DNA from: Methylomonas rhizoryzae
GTDB taxonomy: Bacteria > Pseudomonadota > Gammaproteobacteria > Methylococcales > Methylomonadaceae
Direction: 5' to 3'
NCBI RefSeq assembly: GCF_008632455.1
Contig: NZ_CP043929.1
Location: forward strand, 4,402,001-4,466,000
Length of the DNA: 64,000 nt
The position numbers and the translations under genes were made by a program. Positions 36,171 to 44,792 of the stretch are shown here, in pieces (the stretch's first letter is position 1; the number at the start of each line of letters is the position of its first letter). A model generated the notes under the pieces. The model was given only the letters and a program-made list of their open reading frames with translations. It did no database searches and was not told the origin of the DNA.

Positions 36171-37648
36171 GCTATCCCTCCCAGCCCGGCTTCGGCCATG
36201 CTGACCGCACGAAACACGGCACGGCCTTTATTCATCGTTTCCTCCCATTCGCTACGCGGCACCGAATCGTACACGATGCCGGCGCCGGCTTGTATATGTA
36301 AGGTCTTGTCTTTAATTACCGCCGTACGAATCGCAATCGCAGTATCCAGATTGCCCGACCAGGAAATATAGCCGACAGCCCCCGAATAAATGCCTCGCTT
36401 CACGGGCTCTAACTCGTTGATGATTTCCATCGCTCGAATCTTAGGCGCGCCGCTGACCGTACCGGCCGGAAAAGTGGCCGCCAACACGTCGAACGCATTT
36501 TTGCCGTCTTGCAGCTCGCCGGTCACGTTCGATACGATGTGCATGACATGAGAGTAACGCTCTATGATCATCTTATCCGTCAATTTAACGCTGCCGATTT
36601 TTGCGACTCTCCCGGTATCGTTACGCCCCAGATCGATCAACATCAAATGCTCGGCAATCTCTTTAGGATCGGCCAATAACTCCTGCTCCAAGGCAAGATC
36701 TTGTTCGTGCGTGGTTCCGCGCGGCCGAGTTCCGGCAATCGGCCTGACCGTCACATCGCCGTCTTCCAAACGGACCAAAATCTCCGGCGAGGAGCCGACG
36801 ATATGTAATTCGCCCAAATTCAAGTAATACATATAAGGCGACGGATTCAAACATCGCAACGCCCTGTACAAATCCAAAGGGGCGGCATCGAACGGAATCG
36901 ACATCCGTTGCGATAGCACCACTTGCATGCAGTCGCCGTCGGTGATGTACTGCTTGGCTTTCATGACCGCGTCTTCAAAGCCCCGCTGAGTAAAACCGGA
37001 TACAAAGTCGGTTTCCTGCACCTGCTTGGTGACAGGATGCTGACTGGGATGCGCCTTAAGCTGATGCAATTTGTCGATCAGAATTGCCAAACGTTGGTTC
37101 GCTTGCTCATACGCATCGTGCACAGCAGGATCCGCATGGGTAATCAGCAGCATCTTGCCTGACAAATTGTCGAAAACCAACAAATCCTGCGAAACCATTA
37201 GCAAAATGTCCGGCGCGCCAATGGGATCCGGTTTATGCAAATTCTGCAACCGCGGCTCTATATAGCCAATGGTCTCGTAGCCGAAATAACCAACCAAACC
37301 GCCGTTGAAACGCGGCAAACCGGGAACGTCCGGCACACGGTATTGCTTACGAAACTCCGCCAGCCATTCCAGCGGTTGAGCATGTTCGATCCGTTCAACC
37401 GTCTTGCCCTCTTCCACTATTACCGTGTAGCCGTAAACTTTTATGCGGGTTGAACACGGTAAACCAATAATCGAATACCGCCCCCATTGCTCGCCTCCAT
37501 GTACAGACTCGAGCAAATAAGAATAAGCACCGTCAGCTAATTTCAAATATGCGCTTAGCGGCGTATCCAAGTCTGCCAATATTTCTCGGCAAACCGGAAT
37601 TCGGTTATATCCCTGGCGGGCAAATTCGGAAAATTGCGAAGGCGTCAT
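36167..37648 (-). CDS. trpE: Anthranilate synthase component I
   Basis: TrpE converts chorismate to anthranilate with ammonia from TrpG. ATG at 37648 gives 493 residues starting MTPSQFSEFARQGYNRIPV; the extension to 37786 is not supported by the family. The C-terminal chorismate-binding domain has SSPEILVRLEDG, RPIAGTRPRG, LIDLGRNDTGRVA and TFPAGTVSGAPK. LLES near residue 40 matches the usual tryptophan feedback site. No clear leader peptide with clustered Trp codons was found upstream. Confidence 0.95.
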   Translation of the reverse strand: MTPSQFSEFARQGYNRIPVCREILADLDTPLSAYLKLADGAYSYLLESVHGGEQWGRYSIIGLPCSTRIKVYGYTVIVEEGKTVERIEHAQPLEWLAEFRKQYRVPDVPGLPRFNGGLVGYFGYETIGYIEPRLQNLHKPDPIGAPDILLMVSQDLLVFDNLSGKMLLITHADPAVHDAYEQANQRLAILIDKLHQLKAHPSQHPVTKQVQETDFVSGFTQRGFEDAVMKAKQYITDGDCMQVVLSQRMSIPFDAAPLDLYRALRCLNPSPYMYYLNLGELHIVGSSPEILVRLEDGDVTVRPIAGTRPRGTTHEQDLALEQELLADPKEIAEHLMLIDLGRNDTGRVAKIGSVKLTDKMIIERYSHVMHIVSNVTGELQDGKNAFDVLAATFPAGTVSGAPKIRAMEIINELEPVKRGIYSGAVGYISWSGNLDTAIAIRTAVIKDKTLHIQAGAGIVYDSVPRSEWEETMNKGRAVFRAVSMAEAGLGGIA

Positions 37649-38000
37649 GCTAATTCTCTGAAATCGGAAGAAAACTAAAACCCGGCATTGTATCGCACAT
37701 TCAAACCGGATCATGTGCTGAAACTTACTGTCCGATCCATACTGACGGCAAAACTTCGGAGCCGACAGGCCACAGATTTTGCACACCAGTTTGCATTTAT
37801 CAGCCTAATCCCCGGTTTTCGCCGCCGCCGGCTCGGAGAATTAGAGGTAATTCAAAGATGTTGGTTAGCCAAATCGCTATAAAAAGCACCGTGTTTAGAA
37901 ATTAAACCAAAACCCAAAATAACTTATAACTCAGTTTTCCCTTCAACAAGTTGGATCGGTTGGTGTGCTTGTTGAAGGTTATCCCCAAAAGGTGACCGAT
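37649..38000. other. Intergenic region between divergent trpE and the metzincin protease
   Basis: This 352-bp region holds a CGGC/GCCG stem-loop (37746-37764), a larger imperfect hairpin around 37805-37855 (arms CTAAT and ATTAG) and an 11-bp inverted repeat at 37940-37978 next to the protease start. The density of possible RNA structure in the leader is notable. I cannot assign a known riboswitch class. No coding potential is seen. Confidence 0.45.
37940..37978 (+). promoter_or_regulatory. 11-bp perfect inverted repeat in the protease leader
   Basis: CCTTCAACAAG and CTTGTTGAAGG flank a 17-base loop, ending 22 bases before the protease ATG and 10 before its AGGTGA ribosome site. It could be an operator or an RNA hairpin that controls translation. 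Confidence 0.55.
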
Positions 38001-40208
38001 ATGAAAACCGCTACTTTGGCTTTAGCCATTTCCCTAGAAATGGCTGTTTCCGCCGGCGCATTCGCCGCCACCCCTGCTGACTTAACCGGAATTAATCTGG
38101 AACAAAATCGCGAATTAGTCGCTGCAGTCATGCAAGGCCGCAACTATATGATCCAAGTGGATCAAGCCGGCAGCATCAAACAAATTATCGATACCGGTGC
38201 TAACGGCGATGGCAAAGATCCTTTGCAATTGGCAAAATCCGCAGTTTATAAATCAAGCGCGGCAACCCAAAAATCGGTAAATCTACCGACCCATTTCGAA
38301 GGCCAAGATGCAATTAACCATATAGGCGTTGACTTACCGAAAGTCGCAGCCAATTACGGTTTAACCGCCGAAGCCTTAACGCAAAAACTGCTGCAGGACG
38401 ACACCTTGAAAGTCGACAGCAACAATCAATTGTTTGTCGTCGATACCGGCGCGGACCACGACAACCACGATCATTCCGAGCCACAGATGGCCGGCGGCTC
38501 TACTGCCGGAACCGAAACGGCAACGGCGGTACCGATAGCCACCACAGCTCAACGCGAAAACGCCTTTAAACTGCATAGCAAACCCGGTGCTTCAAAAACG
38601 CTATATATCAACTTTGTCGGCTACACCGCCACAGGAACAGCCTGGTCAAGTTCAACCATCGTTGCGCCGGCCTATGATTTAAACGGCGACCCAACCACCT
38701 TCGACGATAACGAGCGCAATAACATCATCAGCATCTGGAATCGCGTGGCAGAAGATTACATACCGTTCGACATAGACGTAACCACCGAACAACCTTCAAC
38801 AACAGCATTAATACGTAGCAGCACTTCCGACACCACCTACGGCACGCAAATCGTGGTTACCAAAAAAGGCACCATCAGCTGCACCTGCGGCGGCATTGCG
38901 TATATCGGCATGGTCGCGATGATAAACAATACCGCCTATCAACCAGCCTGGGTGTTTCAACAATCGTTGGCAAACAACGAAAAATACATTGCCGAAGCCA
39001 TTTCCCACGAAGCCGGCCATACGTTTGGTTTACTCCACGACGGTACCTCGTCAGCCAGCTATTATTCCGGTCACGGCAGCGGCACGACAGGCTGGGCACC
39101 TATCATGGGCGTTGGCTACTATAAAAACGTCACGCAATGGAACAGCGGTACTTATCCCGGCGCAAACAACCGTCAAAACGACTTTTCCGTAATGGCGGCC
39201 AAAGGCTTAGTAACGAGAACCGACGATACCGGCAACACATTCGATACCGCGACTTCATTAACGAATACGACCGATAACTCCGCAGCACAAGTACTAAATT
39301 TCGGGATCATCGAAACCGCTACCGACGTAGACATGTATTCATTCAATACCGCCGGCGGAGACGTTAGCTTTACAGTTGCTCCCGCAGCTAAAGGCCCGAA
39401 CCTGGATACTCAATTGACCTTGTACAGTGCAGACGGCACTGTTATCGCCAGCCATGCCCCGGTGGACAATCTGTCAGCCACGATAACAACTAACGTATCG
39501 GCAGGCCTATATTATCTCGCGGTAAAAGACGCCGACCGTCCGGCCAATGGTTCCGATTATGGATATCCGACCTACGGTAGCTTAGGTCAATATCAAATTA
39601 CCGGTTCGTTTGAAGCCGCCGCAGTAGCAGAACCGCCGGTTGCCGTGGTTACCAGCTCCACTCAATCAGGTCCGGCGTCATTGACTGTGGAGTTCTCTGC
39701 TAACGATTCCATAGGTAACGGCGCTATCGTGGCCTACCACTGGGATTTTGGCGATGGACAATCTTCCGACAGTTCCAATCCAACCCATACCTACACCACG
39801 GTCGGTAATTACACTGCTGTATTGACTGTGACTAACGAGCACATGCTAACTAACACACAAACGATAGGTATTGAAGTAACCGCTCCCGAAGTCAACACAG
39901 CTCGCGTGGCATCAATGTCAATGCAATTGATCAAAAGCACAACAACAAGAGCCAAGGTAGTACTCAAACTGGTAGACAGCCAAGGTCAACCTGTACCTAA
40001 CGCTATAGTCACAGGCGCTTGGTCCGGCACATTCCAAGGTTCCTCAATCGGAAAAACCAACCAATACGGCGTCGTAACCCAAATTTCAAAGCCCGTATCC
40101 TCCGGCGCAACCGGCTCAGGAGCCTACACGGTCAACAAAGTAGTCGTCAGTGACTATGTGTACGACGCAACGGCAAACACACAAAATATCGTTACCTTGA
40201 CTTGGTAA
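38001..40208 (+). CDS. Secreted metzincin-type metalloprotease with PPC and PKD domains
   Basis: ATG at 38001 follows AGGTGA and gives 735 residues with a signal peptide (about 1-24, AGAFA/ATP). An N-terminal propeptide-like region runs to about 190. The catalytic domain has the metzincin zinc motif HEAGHTFGLLH near residue 334, with a following IMGVGYY that fits the Met-turn. C-terminal to it are a PPC domain (DVDMYSFNTAGGDVSF, about 445-530), a PKD domain (YHWDFGDG, about 550-635) and a beta-rich Big_1-like domain (about 645-735). It probably digests external protein. It stands alone, with a strong terminator behind it. Confidence 0.88.
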   Translation: MKTATLALAISLEMAVSAGAFAATPADLTGINLEQNRELVAAVMQGRNYMIQVDQAGSIKQIIDTGANGDGKDPLQLAKSAVYKSSAATQKSVNLPTHFEGQDAINHIGVDLPKVAANYGLTAEALTQKLLQDDTLKVDSNNQLFVVDTGADHDNHDHSEPQMAGGSTAGTETATAVPIATTAQRENAFKLHSKPGASKTLYINFVGYTATGTAWSSSTIVAPAYDLNGDPTTFDDNERNNIISIWNRVAEDYIPFDIDVTTEQPSTTALIRSSTSDTTYGTQIVVTKKGTISCTCGGIAYIGMVAMINNTAYQPAWVFQQSLANNEKYIAEAISHEAGHTFGLLHDGTSSASYYSGHGSGTTGWAPIMGVGYYKNVTQWNSGTYPGANNRQNDFSVMAAKGLVTRTDDTGNTFDTATSLTNTTDNSAAQVLNFGIIETATDVDMYSFNTAGGDVSFTVAPAAKGPNLDTQLTLYSADGTVIASHAPVDNLSATITTNVSAGLYYLAVKDADRPANGSDYGYPTYGSLGQYQITGSFEAAAVAEPPVAVVTSSTQSGPASLTVEFSANDSIGNGAIVAYHWDFGDGQSSDSSNPTHTYTTVGNYTAVLTVTNEHMLTNTQTIGIEVTAPEVNTARVASMSMQLIKSTTTRAKVVLKLVDSQGQPVPNAIVTGAWSGTFQGSSIGKTNQYGVVTQISKPVSSGATGSGAYTVNKVVVSDYVYDATANTQNIVTLTW

Positions 40209-40532
40209 TCTCTTTCTGCAAACTCAATGACTATCGGGCAAGCTATCAAGCTTGCCCGATAGCGTATCAGGTCTTTTAAAACCCTTCCGCCCGATATAGA
40301 TTCCGCAAACCATCCCATTGTTGTAAAGCGCTCAAAACGCGGCAATCGTTACATAGACCTACAAAGCTAATTGAGCCCATTACCGCCTTCACTGCCCAAT
40401 TATTTAATGCGCGGCGCTGAAATCTCAACGAATCTCTAGTGCTGACGCCAATAGGCTTTGGCCTACGTCACCTGAAAAATCTGGCCCGAATTTTGATTGG
40501 ATGTGGCTAAGAATTGAAAATTAAAAGTCACG
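40209..40532. other. Intergenic region after the protease gene
   Basis: Apart from the terminator stem, this 324-bp stretch holds only a small TAGGC/GCCTA hairpin near 40450 and the presumed promoter of the next gene. I see no open frame or RNA gene. Confidence 0.4.
40231..40275 (+). terminator. Terminator after the metzincin gene
   Basis: A perfect 13-bp stem (40231-40243 with 40250-40262) closes a 6-base loop. A TCTTTT stretch follows about 8 bases later. The stem is strong; the delayed T run makes rho-independent termination likely rather than certain. Confidence 0.7.
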
Positions 40533-40991
40533 ATGACCCAATCCATTAATTCCGCCCCCTTGGAGCAACTTAGCCATTATGTGGCCAATCGAAAATCCGC
40601 TGCCAAAGGCGAATACGAACGGCGTCTAGCCTACGACCTGTCCCATCAACAATGGTCAGGTTGTTTTCAGCGTAATGTGTTAGCCGTGCTGCAACAGATG
40701 TACGACGATGCCTTAACGGAAGTCAAAAGCCTGTCTTTCAGTTCAAGCGGGCTATCGGCCACCGACGGCATGTCGGACTTGACTCAATCCGTGCTGGCTA
40801 ATTTTCGCGGTTTCAGCGACGAATTTTTGTTGTCCGTCGTTGAAAAACATCGCACGTCATGCGCCCTATCCAACTTTCCGACCGAGCACAAACCCGACAA
40901 GGATTACATCGACGAGGTAAGACGAGAGCTTGCCCTGATCTGGAAAGACTTCGCTTTAGCCGTCAACGAGCATTTTTTGCAAATCCAATGA
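40533..40991 (+). CDS. Hypothetical protein, helical, first gene of a GST/AlkB/NifX-like run
   Basis: The 152-residue product is predicted mainly helical and soluble, with no signal peptide or membrane segment, and I do not recognise the family. Its stop overlaps the glutathione S-transferase start (ATGATG), so it is a real coupled gene. A function cannot be stated. Its position at the head of a five-gene run including a NifX-like protein is the only hint. Confidence 0.75.
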   Translation: MTQSINSAPLEQLSHYVANRKSAAKGEYERRLAYDLSHQQWSGCFQRNVLAVLQQMYDDALTEVKSLSFSSSGLSATDGMSDLTQSVLANFRGFSDEFLLSVVEKHRTSCALSNFPTEHKPDKDYIDEVRRELALIWKDFALAVNEHFLQIQ

Positions 40992-41611
40992 TGCGGTTTT
41001 ACTTCACCCCCGGAGCTTGTTCTATAGGAATCCACATTCTGCTCGAGGAATTGGATTTAGTATTCGAAGCTTATTTGCTCAATTTAATGAACGGCGATCA
41101 ACATAAACCGGAATTTTTGGCCATCAACCCCAAAGGCACGATTCCAACCTTGGTATGCGACAACGGAACAAGCTACAGCGAATATCAAGCCATTGCCTAT
41201 TGGTTAGCGCGTAAATACCCCAAAGCACATTTGTTACCCGACGACATGGACTTGGCAACCAAAGCTATGGAAATCATGGACTATGTCGTCGGCACGATAC
41301 ACGGACAGGGATTTCTACGCATTTTCGTGCCTGAAAAATTCAATACGGCAGCTGAGGCCTTCCCGGCAATCAAACAGGAAGGCGAAGTTATAGTCAATAA
41401 AGCATTCGCGATTCTCAACGCACAAATCGCCGACTCCGGCTACTGCCTGGGCGATTTTAGTATCGCGGATGCCGCATTATTTTACGTGGAGTTTTGGGCG
41501 CTACGATCCGGCATTCAACTTCCGGCGAACTGCTTACAGCATTATCAACTGATGTTGTCTCGGCCTGCTGTCAAACGCGTTTTGCTCGAAGAAGGCTATA
41601 GATTGGAATAA
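40988..41611 (+). CDS. Glutathione S-transferase family protein
   Basis: The 207-residue product (ATG at 40988, or 40991 one codon later) has the thioredoxin-fold N-terminal domain with MRFYFTPGACSIGIHILLEEL and the cis-proline NPKGTIPTLV. An SEYQAIAYWLARKYP glutathione-site segment follows, then a helical C-terminal domain with DFSIADAALFYVEFW. GACS gives the catalytic Ser/Cys region of beta-class enzymes. GST-like proteins occur in some nitrogen-fixation regions, which is interesting given the NifX-like gene two positions down. The substrate is unknown. Confidence 0.88.
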   Translation: MMRFYFTPGACSIGIHILLEELDLVFEAYLLNLMNGDQHKPEFLAINPKGTIPTLVCDNGTSYSEYQAIAYWLARKYPKAHLLPDDMDLATKAMEIMDYVVGTIHGQGFLRIFVPEKFNTAAEAFPAIKQEGEVIVNKAFAILNAQIADSGYCLGDFSIADAALFYVEFWALRSGIQLPANCLQHYQLMLSRPAVKRVLLEEGYRLE

Positions 41612-41615
41612 GACG

Positions 41616-42314
41616 ATGCCAATCCGCGAACGTACTCAGCCTGGCCCAACTATCGCGCACGCATCGGCAAAGGCCTTAAACAACGGCGCTACAGCCATGT
41701 CAACCTCGGCCAGCAATCAGCTTGGTCACTGCGCACCAATCCCGGAACTGGAATATATTGCAGACTTTTTCGATGCCGAGGAAAGCGAATTCCTGTTTAA
41801 CAGTTTTCGGCACCGACAATGGCCATCGAATCACTACGAATATTCAGGACGGCAGTTTGTATTGCCGCGCTTACAAACATGGCATGCCGACGCCGGCATT
41901 CGTTATAGTTACAGCAACAATTTGCTTAAAACCACCCCGTGGACGCCGGTTCTTTTAGATATTCGCGTCAGGTTAGAACAATACCTAAACGCCCCTTTCA
42001 ACTCGGTGCTGGCCAATTATTACCGCGATGGCCAAGACTTCGTCGGTTGGCATGCCGACGACGAAGCGGAATTAGGCGAAGCCCCGTTGATCGCTTCCGT
42101 GACCTTCGGTTCCCCTCGCTGGTTCGCATATAAACAGAAAGCTAGCGGGCTTACCGGCAGGTTTATACTCGATAGCGGCAGCCTGTTAGTCATGAAACCG
42201 GCGTTTCAACGTGATTGGTGGCACAGCGTACCTAAAGACAAACACGTTTCCGAAGGACGCATCAACCTTACCTTCCGCCACGTTTTCAATCTAAAAGCCG
42301 CAATCTCAGCGTAA
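41616..42314 (+). CDS. AlkB-like 2-oxoglutarate/Fe(II) dioxygenase
   Basis: The product (232 residues from 41616; about 205 if ATG 41697 is used) is an AlkB-family oxygenase. Iron ligands are in GWHADDE (HxD) and WWHSVPK (second His), and the 2-oxoglutarate arginines are in RINLTFRHV. LANYYRDGQDFVGWHADDE and VTFGSPRWF match the AlkB/ALKBH2-like group that reverses alkyl damage to DNA or RNA bases. It lies 4 bp after the GST gene. The start is uncertain because the first 27 residues are not conserved in character. Confidence 0.9.
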   Translation: MPIRERTQPGPTIAHASAKALNNGATAMSTSASNQLGHCAPIPELEYIADFFDAEESEFLFNSFRHRQWPSNHYEYSGRQFVLPRLQTWHADAGIRYSYSNNLLKTTPWTPVLLDIRVRLEQYLNAPFNSVLANYYRDGQDFVGWHADDEAELGEAPLIASVTFGSPRWFAYKQKASGLTGRFILDSGSLLVMKPAFQRDWWHSVPKDKHVSEGRINLTFRHVFNLKAAISA

Positions 42315-42327
42315 CCTGCCAAAACCG

Positions 42328-42690
42328 ATGACCACACTTAGCCTGAAATTCGCAGTAGCCAGTAAAGATAAAATCGCTATCAACGAACATTTCGGCCACG
42401 CCAAGCATTTCCATATCTATTCCATCCACGATGATCGCTGCCATTATCTGGAAACGCGAGACGTGGCCAACTACTGCTTAGGCCAAACCGCGGACGAATC
42501 GGCAATGCCGGCTATATTGGCCTCGATCAAAGACTGCCATAGCGTATTCGTGGCCAAGATCGGCGACGGCCCGACTGAAAAAGTTAATGCCATCGGCGTG
42601 CAAGCAGTTGCCGAATACGCTTACATGGCCATCGAAGAATCGCTGATGACCCACGCCCATCGGATCGCTGCATTGAGAGCCGGCAAATGA
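42328..42690 (+). CDS. NifX/NafY-like dinitrogenase iron-molybdenum cofactor-binding protein
   Basis: The 120-residue product has the NifB-C/NifX fold signature: KFAVASKDKIAINEHFGHAKHFHIYSI, then ILASIKDCHSVFVAKIGDGP, and AVAEYAYMAIEESL. Such proteins bind or carry the FeMo cofactor or its precursor, but stand-alone members also occur outside nif clusters. No nitrogenase gene is in the window. It overlaps the next gene by 4 bp (ATGA). Confidence 0.85.
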   Translation: MTTLSLKFAVASKDKIAINEHFGHAKHFHIYSIHDDRCHYLETRDVANYCLGQTADESAMPAILASIKDCHSVFVAKIGDGPTEKVNAIGVQAVAEYAYMAIEESLMTHAHRIAALRAGK

Positions 42691-43055
42691 CAATAGAACA
42701 TGTTTCCGCATGGGCAACAGCCTATGAGCTCAACCCGATTCAAGTCGATTGCGCCGTGACTGTGATGTTAAAAATCTTGGACGGCAAATGCAAAATGCCG
42801 GAACATGAAAAAGTCATCATGACCCTGCTGTACGACCGAATCAAAATGCGCAAAGGCCAAATACTGAATAACGAACTGCATGCATTGATCGCACAAGCTA
42901 GAGTTCAACCAACGGACGAAACCTTAAAAATGCAGGTATACGAACAACGATTATTGGCGGAAACCGCATTAACTCGGCCGGTCATGAAGAAATTCAAAGC
43001 TTATATTCGCGAACATGGGTTATTAGCCGTCACGGAAAGTGACGACGACTCCTAA
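42687..43055 (+). CDS. Hypothetical helical protein coupled to the NifX-like gene
   Basis: The 122-residue product is soluble, charged and helical, with no recognised domain, and ends in an acidic tail (TESDDDS). Its start overlaps the NifX-like stop codon, so the two proteins may work together. It converges with the ApaH-like gene 2 bp away. A function is not known to me. Confidence 0.75.
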   Translation: MTIEHVSAWATAYELNPIQVDCAVTVMLKILDGKCKMPEHEKVIMTLLYDRIKMRKGQILNNELHALIAQARVQPTDETLKMQVYEQRLLAETALTRPVMKKFKAYIREHGLLAVTESDDDS

Positions 43056-43057
43056 GC

Positions 43058-43882
43058 CTAAGCGGCACCGACCCGTGCCTGTATTGCAAAGTCGCGACGC
43101 GGCAATGAAATGAGTTGTTGCGGATTGTCTAAATTGCGTGCCGAAAGGCCGTCAATCGACGGTAAGGGATAAATGCCGGGAACGCTACCATCCAAAAAGT
43201 TAGCGTCGTCGGCAAATAGAATCCGCAATTGGGCGTTTGCACGATTCGGCACCCGATACCACGGCATCAAACCAGCTGTTTGTGCACCGACCGGTCCAAT
43301 CGTCTGAAAATCCAGCCGTCCTTGCTCGTTACAGTACTTGATCTGCGTACAGGCATTCGTAATGAAATTCGCCCGCTTCCAACCTCTCAATTTGGCATGC
43401 CATCTGGTTTGATCCAACCGTCTATTTTCCAAAAAAGCCAGATAGTTAGGCCCGGTCAGCCCGGACTCCACTTCAAACGCAAACGTCAAAGCTTGGCTGT
43501 AAGTCCATTCCGCCGGCAGCCCGGCGTGTACTATCGTAAAATTCAACGTACTATCATGATGAACCAAGCTGCAACGCCTTAACCAGCGTATCAGCTCGTC
43601 TTTATCTTCCGCGTCCAAAATCTCTTTTGCTCCGGGCAGCAAATCCGCTTCGGCAAATCCGGCTGCTATTTGCATCAATTGCAACTCATTGTCGCCCAAC
43701 ACGCTAAGCGCCGATTTGCCGAAACTTTTAACCATGCGAAGAGTTTGCAAAGATCCAGGGCCTCCCGCTAAATTACCGGCAAACCATAATCTATCCTGAG
43801 CCGGATTAAAATCGATGTGTTGCAAAAGCTCGGATAACAAGCGGTCATTGCCGAGTACGCTACCGATAGCATAGGTTGTCAT
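43058..43882 (-). CDS. ApaH-like protein lacking its metal-binding motifs (probable pseudoenzyme)
   Basis: ATG at 43882 gives 274 residues that align end to end with diadenosine tetraphosphatase ApaH (E. coli 280). FNPAQDRLWFAG, GPGSLQTLRMVKSFG, LIRWLRR and FITNACTQIKYC all match. The phosphoesterase motifs are changed. GDxHG reads GSVLG (7-11), GDLxxRG reads GNLAGG (36-41), and GNHD reads GDNE (63-66). FGHW is replaced by LFADDAN, and LDTGC is lost. Only the VHAG histidine remains. The reading frame is intact and codon use is like its neighbours, so it is probably translated but not an Ap4A hydrolase. A binding or regulatory role is possible. Confidence 0.85.
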   Translation of the reverse strand: MTTYAIGSVLGNDRLLSELLQHIDFNPAQDRLWFAGNLAGGPGSLQTLRMVKSFGKSALSVLGDNELQLMQIAAGFAEADLLPGAKEILDAEDKDELIRWLRRCSLVHHDSTLNFTIVHAGLPAEWTYSQALTFAFEVESGLTGPNYLAFLENRRLDQTRWHAKLRGWKRANFITNACTQIKYCNEQGRLDFQTIGPVGAQTAGLMPWYRVPNRANAQLRILFADDANFLDGSVPGIYPLPSIDGLSARNLDNPQQLISLPRRDFAIQARVGAA

Positions 43883-44215
43883 AGTATTTAGGCCTTTAAT
43901 CGCAGCAAAACTCAAAAGAATTTAACTTATTCGTATAATGTTGAATCAAGTTTGATGCCAATTACGTTCGTGCCTAGCGATGCACAAGCCCAGATAGGCC
44001 GTAGCCGCGCGATCTAAAAATAGCCGATAAATATCAATAAGCTATAAAACAATATTTAAAGTCTTGCCTTGCACACTCGTTAATCCCCCTGATGCTAGCC
44101 ACCGACATCCGTCTATTAACTATGGTTTTTGTCGCCATTCCTACAGACACAAAGCACACTCGGGCGACAGTGCAGGTTAATCGCAGACCCCCACTTTGTC
44201 ATTTTTCATTTGCCT
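43883..44215. other. Intergenic region between divergent ApaH-like gene and pncC
   Basis: This 333-bp region should hold both promoters. A TATAAT at 43935-43940 on the plus strand lacks a good -35 partner. I see no RNA gene, repeat or open frame with coding character. Confidence 0.4.
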
Positions 44216-44710
44216 ATGAGTAATATCACATTAGCTAACGCCGAAACATTAGGACGACAATTAGGCTTGCGGGGCTGGAAATTAGCCGTGGCGGAATCAT
44301 GTACCGGCGGAGGCATTGCCCATGCCGTCACCGACATTTCCGGCAGTTCCGCATGGTTCGACCGGGGATTTGTAACCTACAGCAATCAGTCGAAAATAGA
44401 CATGCTTGGCGTCAAGGTGCAAACCTTGGAAAGCTTCGGCGCGGTCAGCAAACAGACGGCACTGGAAATGGCTGCGGGAACCTTAATGCACAGTCAAGCC
44501 GACCTGGCACTGGCGGTGACGGGCATTGCAGGTCCGACCGGAGGTAGTGCGCACAACCCGGTAGGCACTGTCTTTGTGGCATGGATTGTTAAAAACTTTA
44601 CCGCCGAGTGCACACACCTAAGACTGTCCGGCAACCGGCAAGAAATCAGACAACAAGCCATCGACTATTGCCTGGAAAAAGCCCTAGCTCTAAGCCGGCA
44701 CCCGCAATAA
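44216..44710 (+). CDS. pncC: Nicotinamide-nucleotide amidohydrolase PncC (CinA C-terminal family)
   Basis: PncC deamidates NMN to nicotinate mononucleotide in pyridine nucleotide recycling. ATG at 44216 gives 164 residues (E. coli 165). Motifs are AVAESCTGGGIAHAVTDISGSSAWFDRGFVTYSN and AVTGIAGPTGG, in register with CinA C-terminal domains. The longer reading from 44129 adds an unsupported leader. Confidence 0.92.
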   Translation: MSNITLANAETLGRQLGLRGWKLAVAESCTGGGIAHAVTDISGSSAWFDRGFVTYSNQSKIDMLGVKVQTLESFGAVSKQTALEMAAGTLMHSQADLALAVTGIAGPTGGSAHNPVGTVFVAWIVKNFTAECTHLRLSGNRQEIRQQAIDYCLEKALALSRHPQ

Positions 44711-44792
44711 TTACGCATACGTCTACAGGCCCAAAGGCGTTTTTCGTTTATCGCTAACAAATCCGCAAAGCGTATAAAGACTCTTCGGATAG

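Noticed and set aside
37741..37775. Possible c-di-GMP-I (GEMM) riboswitch
   Set aside because: Only a loose similarity to the core is visible; the paired GGCAAACC and ACGCAAAGCC elements and the receptor hairpin are not clearly there. Kept as a finding, not a feature.
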